From Paenibacillus sedimenti (GTDB taxonomy: Bacteria; Bacillota; Bacilli; Paenibacillales; NBRC-103111), in assembly GCF_014534655.1 (NCBI RefSeq), contig NZ_JACVVD010000004.1, positions 310,001 through 374,000 of the forward strand: DNA of 64,000 bases, written 5' to 3'. The translations under genes were made by a program, and so were the position numbers. Shown here in pieces: positions 43,495 to 51,603 of the stretch (position 1 is its first letter; every line of letters begins with the position of its first letter). The notes beneath the pieces were generated by a model that worked only from the letters and a program-made list of their open reading frames with translations, was not told the origin of the DNA and ran no database searches.

Positions 43495-43524
43495 TTTATT
43501 TTTGAATATATATTTTTATTTTTG
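43495..43524 (-). promoter_or_regulatory. Direct-repeat site upstream of the rhamnose operon
   Basis: TTTATTTTTG occurs at 43495-43504 and again at 43515-43524 (CAAAAATAAA on the coding strand), exactly 20 bases apart, two helical turns, 70-100 bases before the rhaEW start. Direct repeats of this type suit a DeoR-family dimer; the operon's own regulator is the candidate. The region is AT-rich, so chance is not excluded. The rest of the 330-base gap up to 43752 shows no gene. Confidence 0.45.
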
Positions 43525-43700
43525 TTTCATAGGCAACTCGCTTGCCACCTCATATCCGGCCTTCCCTCATCTGCAAGAATGAAAAACATCGCTACAGACT
43601 CGATTCCACCTGCTCCTCTCGTCTGTTAAATGCTTCTTAAAAGGATTTGCTTATCTTGTGTCTATGAGATTGACGGAGGTTCAGGACTCCATCTAATGCA

Positions 43701-43729
43701 AAAAACCAAGTCCACGATCGGACTTGGTC
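43701..43729 (-). terminator. Terminator of the ypsA-like/FGE operon
   Basis: ACCAAGTCC pairs exactly with GGACTTGGT around six bases; on the - strand a TTTTTT run follows. 24 bases after the FGE stop. Confidence 0.9.
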
Positions 43730-43752
43730 CATTCATCTTGTTTTTTCGCGCA

Positions 43753-44709
43753 TCAAGCGTCCGCCACGCAGCGAAAGCCCATATGCCCGGTCGAGCTATT
43801 GGGCGTATTGGAAATTCGCGCCGCAACCCGGTAGCGGTTGCAGTAGGATTTGTGGCACAAATACGAGCCGCCTTTCAGCGTCTTGGCGGTGCCTTTGGCC
43901 GGCCCTTTGGGATTGTGCGAGGACGTGGATCGGTGATGATCCGCGCTGAACCAGTCCTCGCACCACTCCCATACGTTGCCCGAAACATTGTACAGCCCAA
44001 AGCCATTGGGCTCGTAAGCATTTACAGGCGCGGTCCCCGCATAGCCGTCGGATGCGTGGTTTACCTTCGGGAACAGCCCCTGCCAGATGTTGCACCGGTA
44101 CTGACCCTCGACAAGAAGCGTATCGCCCCAAGGGTAGCGCTTCCGCTCAAGGCCGCCCCTCGCCGCAAACTCCCACTCGGCTTCCGTCGGAAGCCGCTTG
44201 CCGGACCAGCGGCAGTAGGCATTCGCGTCGTTCCACGAGACGTGAACGACGGGATGATCCATCCGGCTCTCGATGCTCGAGCCAGGACCTTCCGGCTGAC
44301 GCCAGTTGGCACCGTCAACCTTCCACCACCACGGCGCATTGCTCACGACGCCGTCAACGTTCTCCTTCAGCTCATCGGAGACGAACAGATGGAAGACATA
44401 GGACCAGCCAAACTTCTCCGCTTCCGTCACATAACCCGTCGCTTCAACGAAATGCCGAAACTGCTCGTTCGTCACAGCATATGGATCGATATAGAATGGA
44501 TCGATCGTAAAAGCCCGTACTGGCCCCTCGCCATCCTGAGGGAAGCCTTCTCCACTCTCTTCCCCCATCAGAAATTCTCCTCCTGGCAGCAGAATCATCC
44601 CTTCTTTGGACATGCCGCTCCCTGGAGCTAATACCTCTTCCACACGTTCAATGAAAGCTTCCGCTCCTCTGCTCACTGAGCAGCCGCATGATGATTCATT
44701 ATTTTTCAT
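43753..44709 (-). CDS. Formylglycine-generating enzyme (sulfatase-activating)
   Basis: 318 residues, FGE-sulfatase domain. MILLPGGEFLMGEE, DPYAVTNEQFRHFVEATGYV, HPVVHVSWNDANAYCRWSG, RLPTEAEWEFAARGG, NVWEWCEDWF and the active-site block GGSYLCHKSYCNRYRVAAR. The two catalytic cysteines (about 285 and 290) sit five apart exactly as Cys336/Cys341 of human SUMF1, so this looks like a genuine copper-dependent FGE and not merely an FGE-fold protein. It converts a cysteine in CxPxR of sulfatases to formylglycine. The ATG at 44709 has GGGGGG upstream and overlaps the preceding gene by 4 bases. No sulfatase gene is in the window. Confidence 0.9.
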   Translation of the reverse strand: MKNNESSCGCSVSRGAEAFIERVEEVLAPGSGMSKEGMILLPGGEFLMGEESGEGFPQDGEGPVRAFTIDPFYIDPYAVTNEQFRHFVEATGYVTEAEKFGWSYVFHLFVSDELKENVDGVVSNAPWWWKVDGANWRQPEGPGSSIESRMDHPVVHVSWNDANAYCRWSGKRLPTEAEWEFAARGGLERKRYPWGDTLLVEGQYRCNIWQGLFPKVNHASDGYAGTAPVNAYEPNGFGLYNVSGNVWEWCEDWFSADHHRSTSSHNPKGPAKGTAKTLKGGSYLCHKSYCNRYRVAARISNTPNSSTGHMGFRCVADA

Positions 44710-45296
44710 GCATCTGCCCCCCAATCCGCGACATTGATTTCAGCATAGTCCGCATGTTCCTGCTCTTCTTCAGCTACGTTCTGCAAATCAAAAGCGTTGA
44801 TGGTGATGATCGTATACGGCTGCGAGTTCGCCATCTGCAGCGCTTGCCGCTTGATAAACTTAGGCGAACCTTCGGATTCTTCATCGTACACCAGCAGGAT
44901 GCCATCGGAGTTGCGCAGCAGAAATTTATCCCGCTCCTTGAACTGCCAAGGTCCTTCGTACTTCGTTTTCGTAACGCTGTTCACATAATTCGCCCGCGTA
45001 ATGACACCGTTATAAATGTTCTTCTTCTCTTCGCTCCAGTTTTCTTCCTGATTCAAAAACGGCGTGATCACGGCAACCTGAAGCTCTTTATAGGTTTGTC
45101 TAAGCTCCAGCGCCGCTTCTGCGGCCCACATTTCCACACCCCATTGCCCGCTCACAATCACCCACTCCAGACCATCGTCCAGCAGCATGAGGAGCTTTTT
45201 ATGTATCGCTTTTTTGATAATCGAAATGCCCGGGTGCTTTAATGAAAAAATGCCTAATTCCGACGCCTTATATCCGGTAATAAAAACCCGCTTCAA
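44706..45296 (-). CDS. YpsA-like SLOG-family protein (DUF1273)
   Basis: 196 residues. VFITGYKASELGIF at the N-terminus, WVIVSGQWGVEMWAAEAALEL (motif GQWGVEMWAAE, about 48-58) and ILLVYDEESEGSPKF are YpsA/SLOG marks. SLOG proteins have a Rossmann-like nucleotide-binding fold; YpsA of B. subtilis and S. aureus affects cell division and stress, mechanism unsettled. Here the gene is translationally coupled (ATGA overlap) to the FGE gene, an uncommon pairing. Function in this pair is unknown. Confidence 0.8.
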   Translation of the reverse strand: MKRVFITGYKASELGIFSLKHPGISIIKKAIHKKLLMLLDDGLEWVIVSGQWGVEMWAAEAALELRQTYKELQVAVITPFLNQEENWSEEKKNIYNGVITRANYVNSVTKTKYEGPWQFKERDKFLLRNSDGILLVYDEESEGSPKFIKRQALQMANSQPYTIITINAFDLQNVAEEEQEHADYAEINVADWGADA

Positions 45297-45494
45297 TGAA
45301 GGTACACCGCCTTGTCCACTTTCCGTTACTCTTCATTTCAGGTTAGCACAGATGATTCTCTTTATAAATAGCTTGAAGATCCAGGGTTCTTCATTTTACT
45401 CTCCAATACTTAGATGCTTAGCATCTATCGACTTCATCGCCCGGCCCGTATTCTATCGGAAATCCGGCCGTTATCATGTTCTACCCTCATCCCA

Positions 45495-45568
45495 TTCCGT
45501 TATTGCCTGGATTGCACAAAAAACAGAGCAATAGCGGACCACTTTCTTCCGTTATTGCTCCGTTTTTA
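45495..45568 (-). terminator. Terminator after the esterase gene, with a third alternative arm
   Basis: AACAGAGCAATAGCGGA (45522-45538) pairs with TCCGTTATTGCTCCGTT (45548-45564); on the - strand a TTTTTT run follows, so it ends the esterase transcript. TTCCGTTATTGC also occurs at 45495-45506 and could pair with the same middle arm. Nothing else is seen in the 295-base gap 45297-45591. Confidence 0.75.
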
Positions 45569-45591
45569 TCATAGGATGCTAGGATTTTCCG

Positions 45592-46614
45592 TCAACTAAG
45601 CATGCCTACCAGCCATGGATATGACATGCTACCGTTCACTTCATGAACGCCTTCAAACAAATGTACGCCAAAACGCGATTCTGCATTCACCTCGACATAC
45701 AACTTTCGCAAATGCTCGATTGCTGCATATACAGTTTCAATTGGGAAAATAGGATCTTGTTTCCCCGATTCAATAAATAAGGCACGGGGTGCGATCAAGC
45801 CGATTAAATCAGGCAGCTCCGCATAGCCAAGCACCCCGGGTACATAATTGTCGATGCAGTGGCGCACGTGCATGATGCTGCCCTTGAACGTGTTCGTGAA
45901 TGCGCACAGCAACGTCGCTTTCACTCGCTCGTCAATTGCAGAGGCATAGGCACCGATTAAACCGCCTCCGGAAAATCCGATGCAGCCGATCCGCTTCGGA
46001 TCCACCTCCTCCCGGGAGATGAGATAATCCAGCGCCCGCAACGCTTCTTGAACACGGAGGCCGGCCAGCGAGATGCCGTACATCAGCAGGTGCGAGGCCA
46101 GCGATTGGCAGGAGGAATTGCCGAACTGCCCTGCCGTTTGATCGGCAGCCAATCTTCGATCCCCGAAGCCGAAGACCTCGGGCGCGATCACGATCAAGCC
46201 GCGCCGCACAAGCTCCAGCGCATAATTGCCATGGAGATCGGGCGGACCGTCGTTCTCCGTTCCGTCCGGAAGCAGGCCGACGATCTGCCTGCTTCCGTAC
46301 CCATGGCCGTGAAGGGCCAGTACGGCAGCACCTTTGCCCGCAAGCTGCTTGGGAAGCAGCACGTAAGCAGGGACGCGCAATCCCCAAACCGTGCCGAACT
46401 CAACCCGTTCACGAATATGGTCGGCAAGCTCAACGCGTTCAAGCACAATTGGCCGAAGCTCATCTTTATTATCCATATCAATGCCCAGTGAGTTGACCAG
46501 ACCCAATTTCAATCTCGCTTTCGTTTGATCGGCATTTTCCGACTGCTTCAAATGATTGCGCTTCTCTTCAAAAGATTGATAAAGCCGCTCCATAAATGAA
46601 TCCGGATTCCACAT
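45592..46614 (-). CDS. Alpha/beta hydrolase, acetyl-esterase-like
   Basis: 340 residues. ALHGHGYG oxyanion segment (about 100), nucleophile elbow GFSGGG (about 213), acid in SGKQDPIFP (about 285) and histidine in GVHEVNG (about 327). Large dienelactone hydrolase/acetylxylan esterase-like group. I start at ATG 46614 because GAGGAC is 8 bases upstream; an in-frame ATG two codons earlier is too near. It follows the Gfo/Idh/MocA gene by 24 bases, so the pair probably acts on a plant-wall sugar or its ester. Substrate unknown. Confidence 0.8.
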   Translation of the reverse strand: MWNPDSFMERLYQSFEEKRNHLKQSENADQTKARLKLGLVNSLGIDMDNKDELRPIVLERVELADHIRERVEFGTVWGLRVPAYVLLPKQLAGKGAAVLALHGHGYGSRQIVGLLPDGTENDGPPDLHGNYALELVRRGLIVIAPEVFGFGDRRLAADQTAGQFGNSSCQSLASHLLMYGISLAGLRVQEALRALDYLISREEVDPKRIGCIGFSGGGLIGAYASAIDERVKATLLCAFTNTFKGSIMHVRHCIDNYVPGVLGYAELPDLIGLIAPRALFIESGKQDPIFPIETVYAAIEHLRKLYVEVNAESRFGVHLFEGVHEVNGSMSYPWLVGMLS

Positions 46615-46638
46615 CAGCATGTCCTCGTTTTAACTTAT

Positions 46639-47922
46639 TTAAAATTTGACGAGCTTATCGACTGCTACCGGCTGACCCGTTCTCAGCGAAATGTTGCCGG
46701 CGATGCCTGTCAAGATCGACATCGCACCATCCACATGGGATGCCGCGCGCTTAAAGCGATCGTCTGAAGGGTTATCGAAAATATCACGGAGAAGGACCGG
46801 ATCGCCGCCGCCGTGACCGCCGCTTCCCTCTTCAATGTGCACCTCATATGGTGCTGCGAACATCGGGAACACGGTGATCGACTTATTCTTCAAAGCGCCT
46901 TCATCCTCTTTGGAGCCGCCTGAATTGACATACGATTTCTCCACGACTTTCATTTCAATTCTGCCTTTGCTGCCGTTAATGTGGACATTAAAGCCTTCCC
47001 AAGGCATATAGGCATTGAGCGAATAGGTCAAAATCGCCTTGTTCCGGTAGCGCACCATAACGCCCATCGTATCCTCGATATTGATGCCGTCGCCGAACAC
47101 GCTTTGGTCCCGCTGGTACCCGTCTTCATGTTCGGCATCCAGATACAAGCCTTTGAGGTGTTCATTCTTATCCAAATGAAGCGCGAACGGATCGTTTTGA
47201 GCAATCTCATTTCCCGTTGCACGTTGATAGAACTGCGTAACGCCGCGTTTCTCGGCATTTTCCCGTCCATAAAACATCAAGCTGCCTAAAGCAAAGACCG
47301 TCTCCGGCTGCGTCCCCAACCAGAAATTAACGAGATCAAAATGATGCGTCGATTTATGGACAAGCAATCCGCCGCTGTTGCGCTTATCCCGGTGCCATCT
47401 GCGGAAATAATCCGCCCCATGCTCCGTGTTCAGCAGCCACTCAAAATGCACCGAGTGAACATCGCCGATAACGCCATCCATAATTAACTCGCGGATTTTC
47501 GTATTGTGCGGGGCATAGCGATAATTAAACGTTACGCGCAGCTGACGGCCGGTCCGTTTAATCGCATCCAGAATCTCCTGGCACTTCTCTTCATCGACGG
47601 TCATCGGCTTTTCGGAAATAACGTCGCATCCCAGCTCCATCGCTTTGATAATATACGTATGATGCGTACGATCGACGGAGGTCACGATGACGCAGTCCGG
47701 TCTCTCCTTGCGAATCATCTCTTCGAAGGCATCCGCTTTATAAGTCGGCACTGCAAAGTAACCATACTTATCGACCAGCAATCGATTCGTGAAATCCATT
47801 CGGGTCTGATTGATATCGCAAATGGCAACGAGCTCGGATGTATCCCGGAAATCCTTTACAATCGCGCCATAGAAAAATTCTGCTCTTCCTCCTGTACCGA
47901 CTAGTACGTATCGTTTTTTCAT
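46639..47922 (-). CDS. Gfo/Idh/MocA family oxidoreductase
   Basis: 427 residues. N-terminal Rossmann fold VLVGTGGRAEFFYGAIV (dinucleotide motif about 5-20), VISEKPMTVD (the EKP motif with the catalytic lysine, about 96-105), VTFNYRYAPHN, and HKSTHHFDLVNFWLG with the catalytic histidine region (about 187). NAD-dependent sugar dehydrogenase, perhaps inositol- or hexose-type. First gene in a two-gene unit with the esterase, divergent from an AraC regulator 160 bases away. Confidence 0.88.
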   Translation of the reverse strand: MKKRYVLVGTGGRAEFFYGAIVKDFRDTSELVAICDINQTRMDFTNRLLVDKYGYFAVPTYKADAFEEMIRKERPDCVIVTSVDRTHHTYIIKAMELGCDVISEKPMTVDEEKCQEILDAIKRTGRQLRVTFNYRYAPHNTKIRELIMDGVIGDVHSVHFEWLLNTEHGADYFRRWHRDKRNSGGLLVHKSTHHFDLVNFWLGTQPETVFALGSLMFYGRENAEKRGVTQFYQRATGNEIAQNDPFALHLDKNEHLKGLYLDAEHEDGYQRDQSVFGDGINIEDTMGVMVRYRNKAILTYSLNAYMPWEGFNVHINGSKGRIEMKVVEKSYVNSGGSKEDEGALKNKSITVFPMFAAPYEVHIEEGSGGHGGGDPVLLRDIFDNPSDDRFKRAASHVDGAMSILTGIAGNISLRTGQPVAVDKLVKF

Positions 47923-48082
47923 GATAGATCATAACTCCTCTCGTATTTCGCAGGATTTGATAAATTAAGCGTAATACAAGATTTGCTCACTTTCTAATCG
48001 AATCTTATCTACTCACTTCATTTCCTTGCATATATTGCTATAATATAAGTAATCTCCATCATAGACCGAAGAGGTGACACCT

Positions 48083-48904
48083 TTGATTAGCTTCGAAATC
48101 GAACGGCTTCGCAGGGAAGGGCCTTTCTCCATGCCGGTCAATCATTTTCATGACCATTATGAAATCTACTATTTGCTATCCGGTAAAAGATACTATTTTA
48201 TACAGGATCGTTCTTACCAGATTCAAGAGGGAGATCTCGTCTTTATCGGCCGTAATAAGCTGCATAAAACGCACCATGCCGATGCACAGCCGCATGAACG
48301 AATCTTGATCAATTTCGATCATTCGTGGATCGGCTCCATTGGCGATAGCGCGGCCGAATATTTGCTGGCGCCCTTTCTGCTGAAGCAGCATATCTTTTCC
48401 ATGACAGGCTCGAATCGCACCTTTGTCGAGAACATCCTGTTCAGTATGCTGCGCGAGCAGCAGCATACGTTAAGCGGCTGGGAGCTGGCCAGCAAGGCGC
48501 TGCTAACACAACTGCTTATCTTTTGTTCCCGATTGTCCGACAAAGCGATTGAGCCAACCGAGCGTCCGCATGCGATGAGCCCCAAAATTTTTGAAATCGT
48601 CGGCTATATAAACGAACACTATAAAACCCGTTTGACGCTCGCTTCCATTTCTGAGACGTTCTTTATCAGTCCAAGCTATTTTTGCCGCTCCTTCAAGGAA
48701 ACGACCGGCTTCTCTTTCATCGAATACCTGAACAACGTGAGAATTCGCGAAGCGCAGCGGCTGCTGCGCGAAACGAAGCTCAAAGTCATCGACGTTGCGG
48801 AACAGTCCGGCTTTGACAGCGTAGCTCATTTCGGCCGCGTCTTTAAGCAGGTCACCCAGCAGACGCCGCTCGAATGCCGCAAACTGATGCGCAGCGTCAA
48901 ATGA
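48083..48904 (+). CDS. AraC-family transcriptional regulator
   Basis: 273 residues. N-terminal cupin sensor (FHDHYEIYYLLSGKRYYFIQ, about 23-42), C-terminal double helix-turn-helix (about 175-270; ISETFFISPSYFCRSFKETTG is split over LASISETFFISPSYF, and VIDVAEQSGFDSVAHFGRVFK). I start at the TTG 48083: GAGGTGA lies 5 bases before; the GTG nine bases earlier is part of that site. It is divergent from the Gfo-esterase unit and likely activates it in response to a sugar. Confidence 0.88.
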   Translation: MISFEIERLRREGPFSMPVNHFHDHYEIYYLLSGKRYYFIQDRSYQIQEGDLVFIGRNKLHKTHHADAQPHERILINFDHSWIGSIGDSAAEYLLAPFLLKQHIFSMTGSNRTFVENILFSMLREQQHTLSGWELASKALLTQLLIFCSRLSDKAIEPTERPHAMSPKIFEIVGYINEHYKTRLTLASISETFFISPSYFCRSFKETTGFSFIEYLNNVRIREAQRLLRETKLKVIDVAEQSGFDSVAHFGRVFKQVTQQTPLECRKLMRSVK

Positions 48905-48910
48905 GGGCGG

Positions 48911-49867
48911 CTAATCCACGTACACGCGTATATGCTGTATCGCATTATAGCCGTAACCTTTTTCATTCCAATCTGCCCTTTCGGGTTGAATATGACCGGC
49001 AGCATCGGTAGCTCTGACTTTCACGTCGTAGGTCCCGGAACTCGTCACCGTCCATTTCCAGCACCAGCGCCTCCAAGAATAAGGCTCCTGCGGGTCCAGC
49101 CAGGATACCGGCAGCCAAGTCGTTCCATTATCGGTACTGATCTCAACTAAAACGACCGGATCCTCACCTGATATTGCCGTACCCACTACCCAATGGTCCC
49201 CTTTTGCCAGCGCCTCCTGATCTGTAGGCCGGGCAATCGTCGAATCAAGACGAATTGTTGTAACTGGTTCGGGAGATTCTGATGGTACTAAAGGATTTCG
49301 GTTATACACGTAATCTACGACTTGAAAAGGGCCTTGAAACGGCTCTTCCGTGACCACCAATCGGTGCAGCCATTTGACGGAAGCCATGCCAAACCAGCCC
49401 GGAACAATAAGTCTCGCCGGATATCCATGACGGAAGGGCAGCGGCTTTCCATACATGTACAGAGCTACTAACGTATGGGGATTCAGAGATTGATCCAAAG
49501 GCAGGCTTCTGGCGTAGGAAAACACGCCCGGCCTATCCGTTCTCCCCCCCTTATCCATGCCCTCGAATATCACTTCACGCGCATGCATTTGTATGCCGGC
49601 TGAATAAAGTAAATCCATCAGGCGTACTCCTGTCCATACCGCATGACTGATCGCACCCAGTTCCCATTGTTCTCCGCGAACTTTCGGGTGAAAAAGCGCT
49701 CTCTTGTTTCCCACGCATTCAAGCGTTACAGGCAGCGAAACTTGCGGCATTTGGAGTAGATCATGATATTGGAACTTGATGCGTCTGTTTACGCAACCTT
49801 CGATGCTAAGCTCCCAAGTACGAATATCCACAACCGGATACGGAAAATGGTTTCGGATGTAGAACAA
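48911..49867 (-). CDS. Sulfite oxidase-family molybdopterin protein, N-terminally frameshifted
   Basis: 318 residues in the main frame. Mo-cofactor domain: FYIRNHFPYP, TLECVGNKR with the Mo-ligand cysteine (about 51), GVRLMDLL, GYPARLIVPGWFGMASVKWL; then the C-terminal dimerisation domain with W-rich end. The reading frame starts without a usable ribosome site at a TTG. The natural N-terminus (LITRKIMPENQEFP) lies in another frame just upstream (49868-49964), and removal of one base in the GGGG at 49875-49878 joins the two. So the gene is either a recent pseudogene or carries a sequencing error. Oxidises sulfite or reduces an S/N-oxide in relatives. Confidence 0.8.
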   Translation of the reverse strand: MFYIRNHFPYPVVDIRTWELSIEGCVNRRIKFQYHDLLQMPQVSLPVTLECVGNKRALFHPKVRGEQWELGAISHAVWTGVRLMDLLYSAGIQMHAREVIFEGMDKGGRTDRPGVFSYARSLPLDQSLNPHTLVALYMYGKPLPFRHGYPARLIVPGWFGMASVKWLHRLVVTEEPFQGPFQVVDYVYNRNPLVPSESPEPVTTIRLDSTIARPTDQEALAKGDHWVVGTAISGEDPVVLVEISTDNGTTWLPVSWLDPQEPYSWRRWCWKWTVTSSGTYDVKVRATDAAGHIQPERADWNEKGYGYNAIQHIRVYVD

Positions 49868-49964
49868 ATGGTCCGGGGATGATCCGGCCGGATAACGATA
49901 GCATTGGGAATTCCTGATTTTCCGGCATGATTTTTCGAGTGATCAAATGAGGCGAATACAACAA
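49868..49964 (-). other. Out-of-frame N-terminal part of the sulfite oxidase-family gene
   Basis: On the - strand a frame from TTG 49964 reads LLYSPHLITRKIMPENQEFP and on to GRIIP, preceded by AAAGG. PENQE near the N-terminus followed by a FYxRNHFPYP segment is the usual start of these proteins, but here they are in different frames. One extra C (transcribed strand) in the run at 49875-49878 explains it. Confidence 0.6.
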
Positions 49965-50042
49965 GTGAATCATCCTTTCGCAATAAGAAGTCATTACCAC
50001 AAGGTATGGGTCACAGGCTGAATTCAGACTCCAACAGAAATG

Positions 50043-50077
50043 AGAAAAAGGGCCGCCCCCATCTATGGGGACAACCC
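50043..50077 (-). terminator. Terminator of uxaC
   Basis: On the - strand AGGGTTGTCCCC pairs, with G-U pairs, with GGGGGCGGCCCT, followed by TTTTTCTC. It lies just after the uxaC stop. Confidence 0.85.
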
Positions 50078-50087
50078 TCTCACCAAT

Positions 50088-51488
50088 TTAAAATCCGAAA
50101 TAAGCTTTCGCGTTGTTATAAGATATACCCTCAACCAGCTGCTTCAGCAGCTCCTCGTCATTCGGGAACTCTCCCGCTTCCACCCATTCCCCGAATAGGT
50201 TGCACAGGATTCTGCGGAAATACTCATGCCGCGTATAGGATAGGAAGCTTCTGGAGTCGGTCAGCATGCCGACGAAGCGGCCCAGCAACCCGAGGTTGGC
50301 CAAAGTTTTCATCTGCAGCAGCATGCCGTCTTTCGTATCGTTGAACCACCATGCCGCCCCTAGCTGGATTTTACCCGGAATGCCCTCGCCTTGGAAACTG
50401 CCCATCAAAGTGCCAAGAATATCGTTATCGCGTGGATTCAAGGAGTACAGAATCGTCCGCGGCAAGGCATCGTCCAGCGCCAAGGAAGATAACAGTCCCG
50501 TCAAAGCGCTTGCCACCGGGCTGTCATTGATCGAATCATAACCGGTATCCGGCCCTAAGACATTGAACATTTTACCGTTGTTGTTACGGGAAGCATTGAT
50601 GTGATACTGCATCGCCCAATCAAGTTTCTTGTACACGCCGCCCAAGAATACAAGCGTAAACGTCTTATACTTCTTCTCGTCATTTAGACTTACAGTTTGA
50701 CCTTCGAGAGCGCTTTTGAAAATTTGTTCCACTTCATCCTTGGAAGCGGCCATATAAGGCACATAGTCCAAAGCGTGATCGGATACTTTGCAGCCCACAG
50801 AGTCAAAGAAATTGGCGCGATTCTCCAGCGCAGCCAGCAAATCGTCGTAGTTGCGAATGGCGATGCCGGACGCTTCTTCCAACTGAGCGATCCAGGGGCG
50901 GAACGTAGCGCGATTAATTTCCAGCGCTTTATCCGGGCGGAAGGATGGCAGCACTTGCGTTTGGAAATCTTTAATCTCTTTGATTTTGATGTGATATTCT
51001 AACGAGTCTACGGGATCATCGGTTGTGCAGATGACGGTAACCTTAGACTTCGTGATCAAGTCTCTGGCCCGCAAATTTCCTTGCGCCAGCTTCGTATTTA
51101 CTTTCTCCCAAATGACAGGAGCATTCTTCTCGTTAATGATCTCATGGACATCAAAATAACGCTGAAGCTCCATATGAGACCAGTGGTAAAGCGGATTGCC
51201 GATTGCCATCGGCAGCGTTGCCGCCCAGGCCGCAAAACGATCGTAATCGCTCGCGCTGCCCGTCACCTTAGCTTCATCCACGCCATTAGCACGCATCATT
51301 CTCCACTTGTAATGATCGCCGTACAACCAGGCTTCAGTGATATTGTCGAATTGTTTATTTTCATAGATTTCTTTCGGACTTAAGTGACAATGGTAGTCAA
51401 TGATCGGCAGTTCCTTGGCTATATTGTGAAATAAGTGAACAGCCGTCTCGTTCGTCAGCAAAAAGTTGTCATCTAAAAACGGTTTCAT
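50088..51488 (-). CDS. uxaC: Glucuronate isomerase
   Basis: 466 residues, the usual UxaC length. FLLTNETAVHLFHN, PIIDYHCHLSPKEIYENK (HxH metal site, about 27-45), EAWLYGDHYKWRMMRANG, CTTDDPVDSLEYH, GPDTGYDSI, LGAAWWFNDTKDGM and MLTDSRSFLSYTRHEYFRR are all diagnostic. It interconverts glucuronate/fructuronate and galacturonate/tagaturonate, the first step of uronate breakdown. The ATG at 51488 gives the canonical MKPFLDDNF start; AAGGTGG is 11 bases upstream. No other uronate gene is next to it. Confidence 0.96.
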   Translation of the reverse strand: MKPFLDDNFLLTNETAVHLFHNIAKELPIIDYHCHLSPKEIYENKQFDNITEAWLYGDHYKWRMMRANGVDEAKVTGSASDYDRFAAWAATLPMAIGNPLYHWSHMELQRYFDVHEIINEKNAPVIWEKVNTKLAQGNLRARDLITKSKVTVICTTDDPVDSLEYHIKIKEIKDFQTQVLPSFRPDKALEINRATFRPWIAQLEEASGIAIRNYDDLLAALENRANFFDSVGCKVSDHALDYVPYMAASKDEVEQIFKSALEGQTVSLNDEKKYKTFTLVFLGGVYKKLDWAMQYHINASRNNNGKMFNVLGPDTGYDSINDSPVASALTGLLSSLALDDALPRTILYSLNPRDNDILGTLMGSFQGEGIPGKIQLGAAWWFNDTKDGMLLQMKTLANLGLLGRFVGMLTDSRSFLSYTRHEYFRRILCNLFGEWVEAGEFPNDEELLKQLVEGISYNNAKAYFGF

Positions 51489-51603
51489 AAAGCGAAATTC
51501 CACCTTTCTTAACCATGAATGATCTGCTGTTTATTGTAGCCGAGTCTTATTCAAAAATCTTGTGATTTTTTGCTTTCATTTTATAAAATATGCATATATT
51601 GAC

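Noticed and set aside
42679-44631. Long + strand frames (258 and 333 codons) opposite rhaEW and the FGE gene
   Set aside because: Antisense to proteins with clear motifs on the - strand; composition is that of a reverse-complement shadow, rich in Arg and His with no motif.
45495-45568. Repeated TTCCGTTATTGC as a start of a CRISPR-like array
   Set aside because: Only two direct copies, irregular spacing, explained by a terminator; no cas gene in the window.
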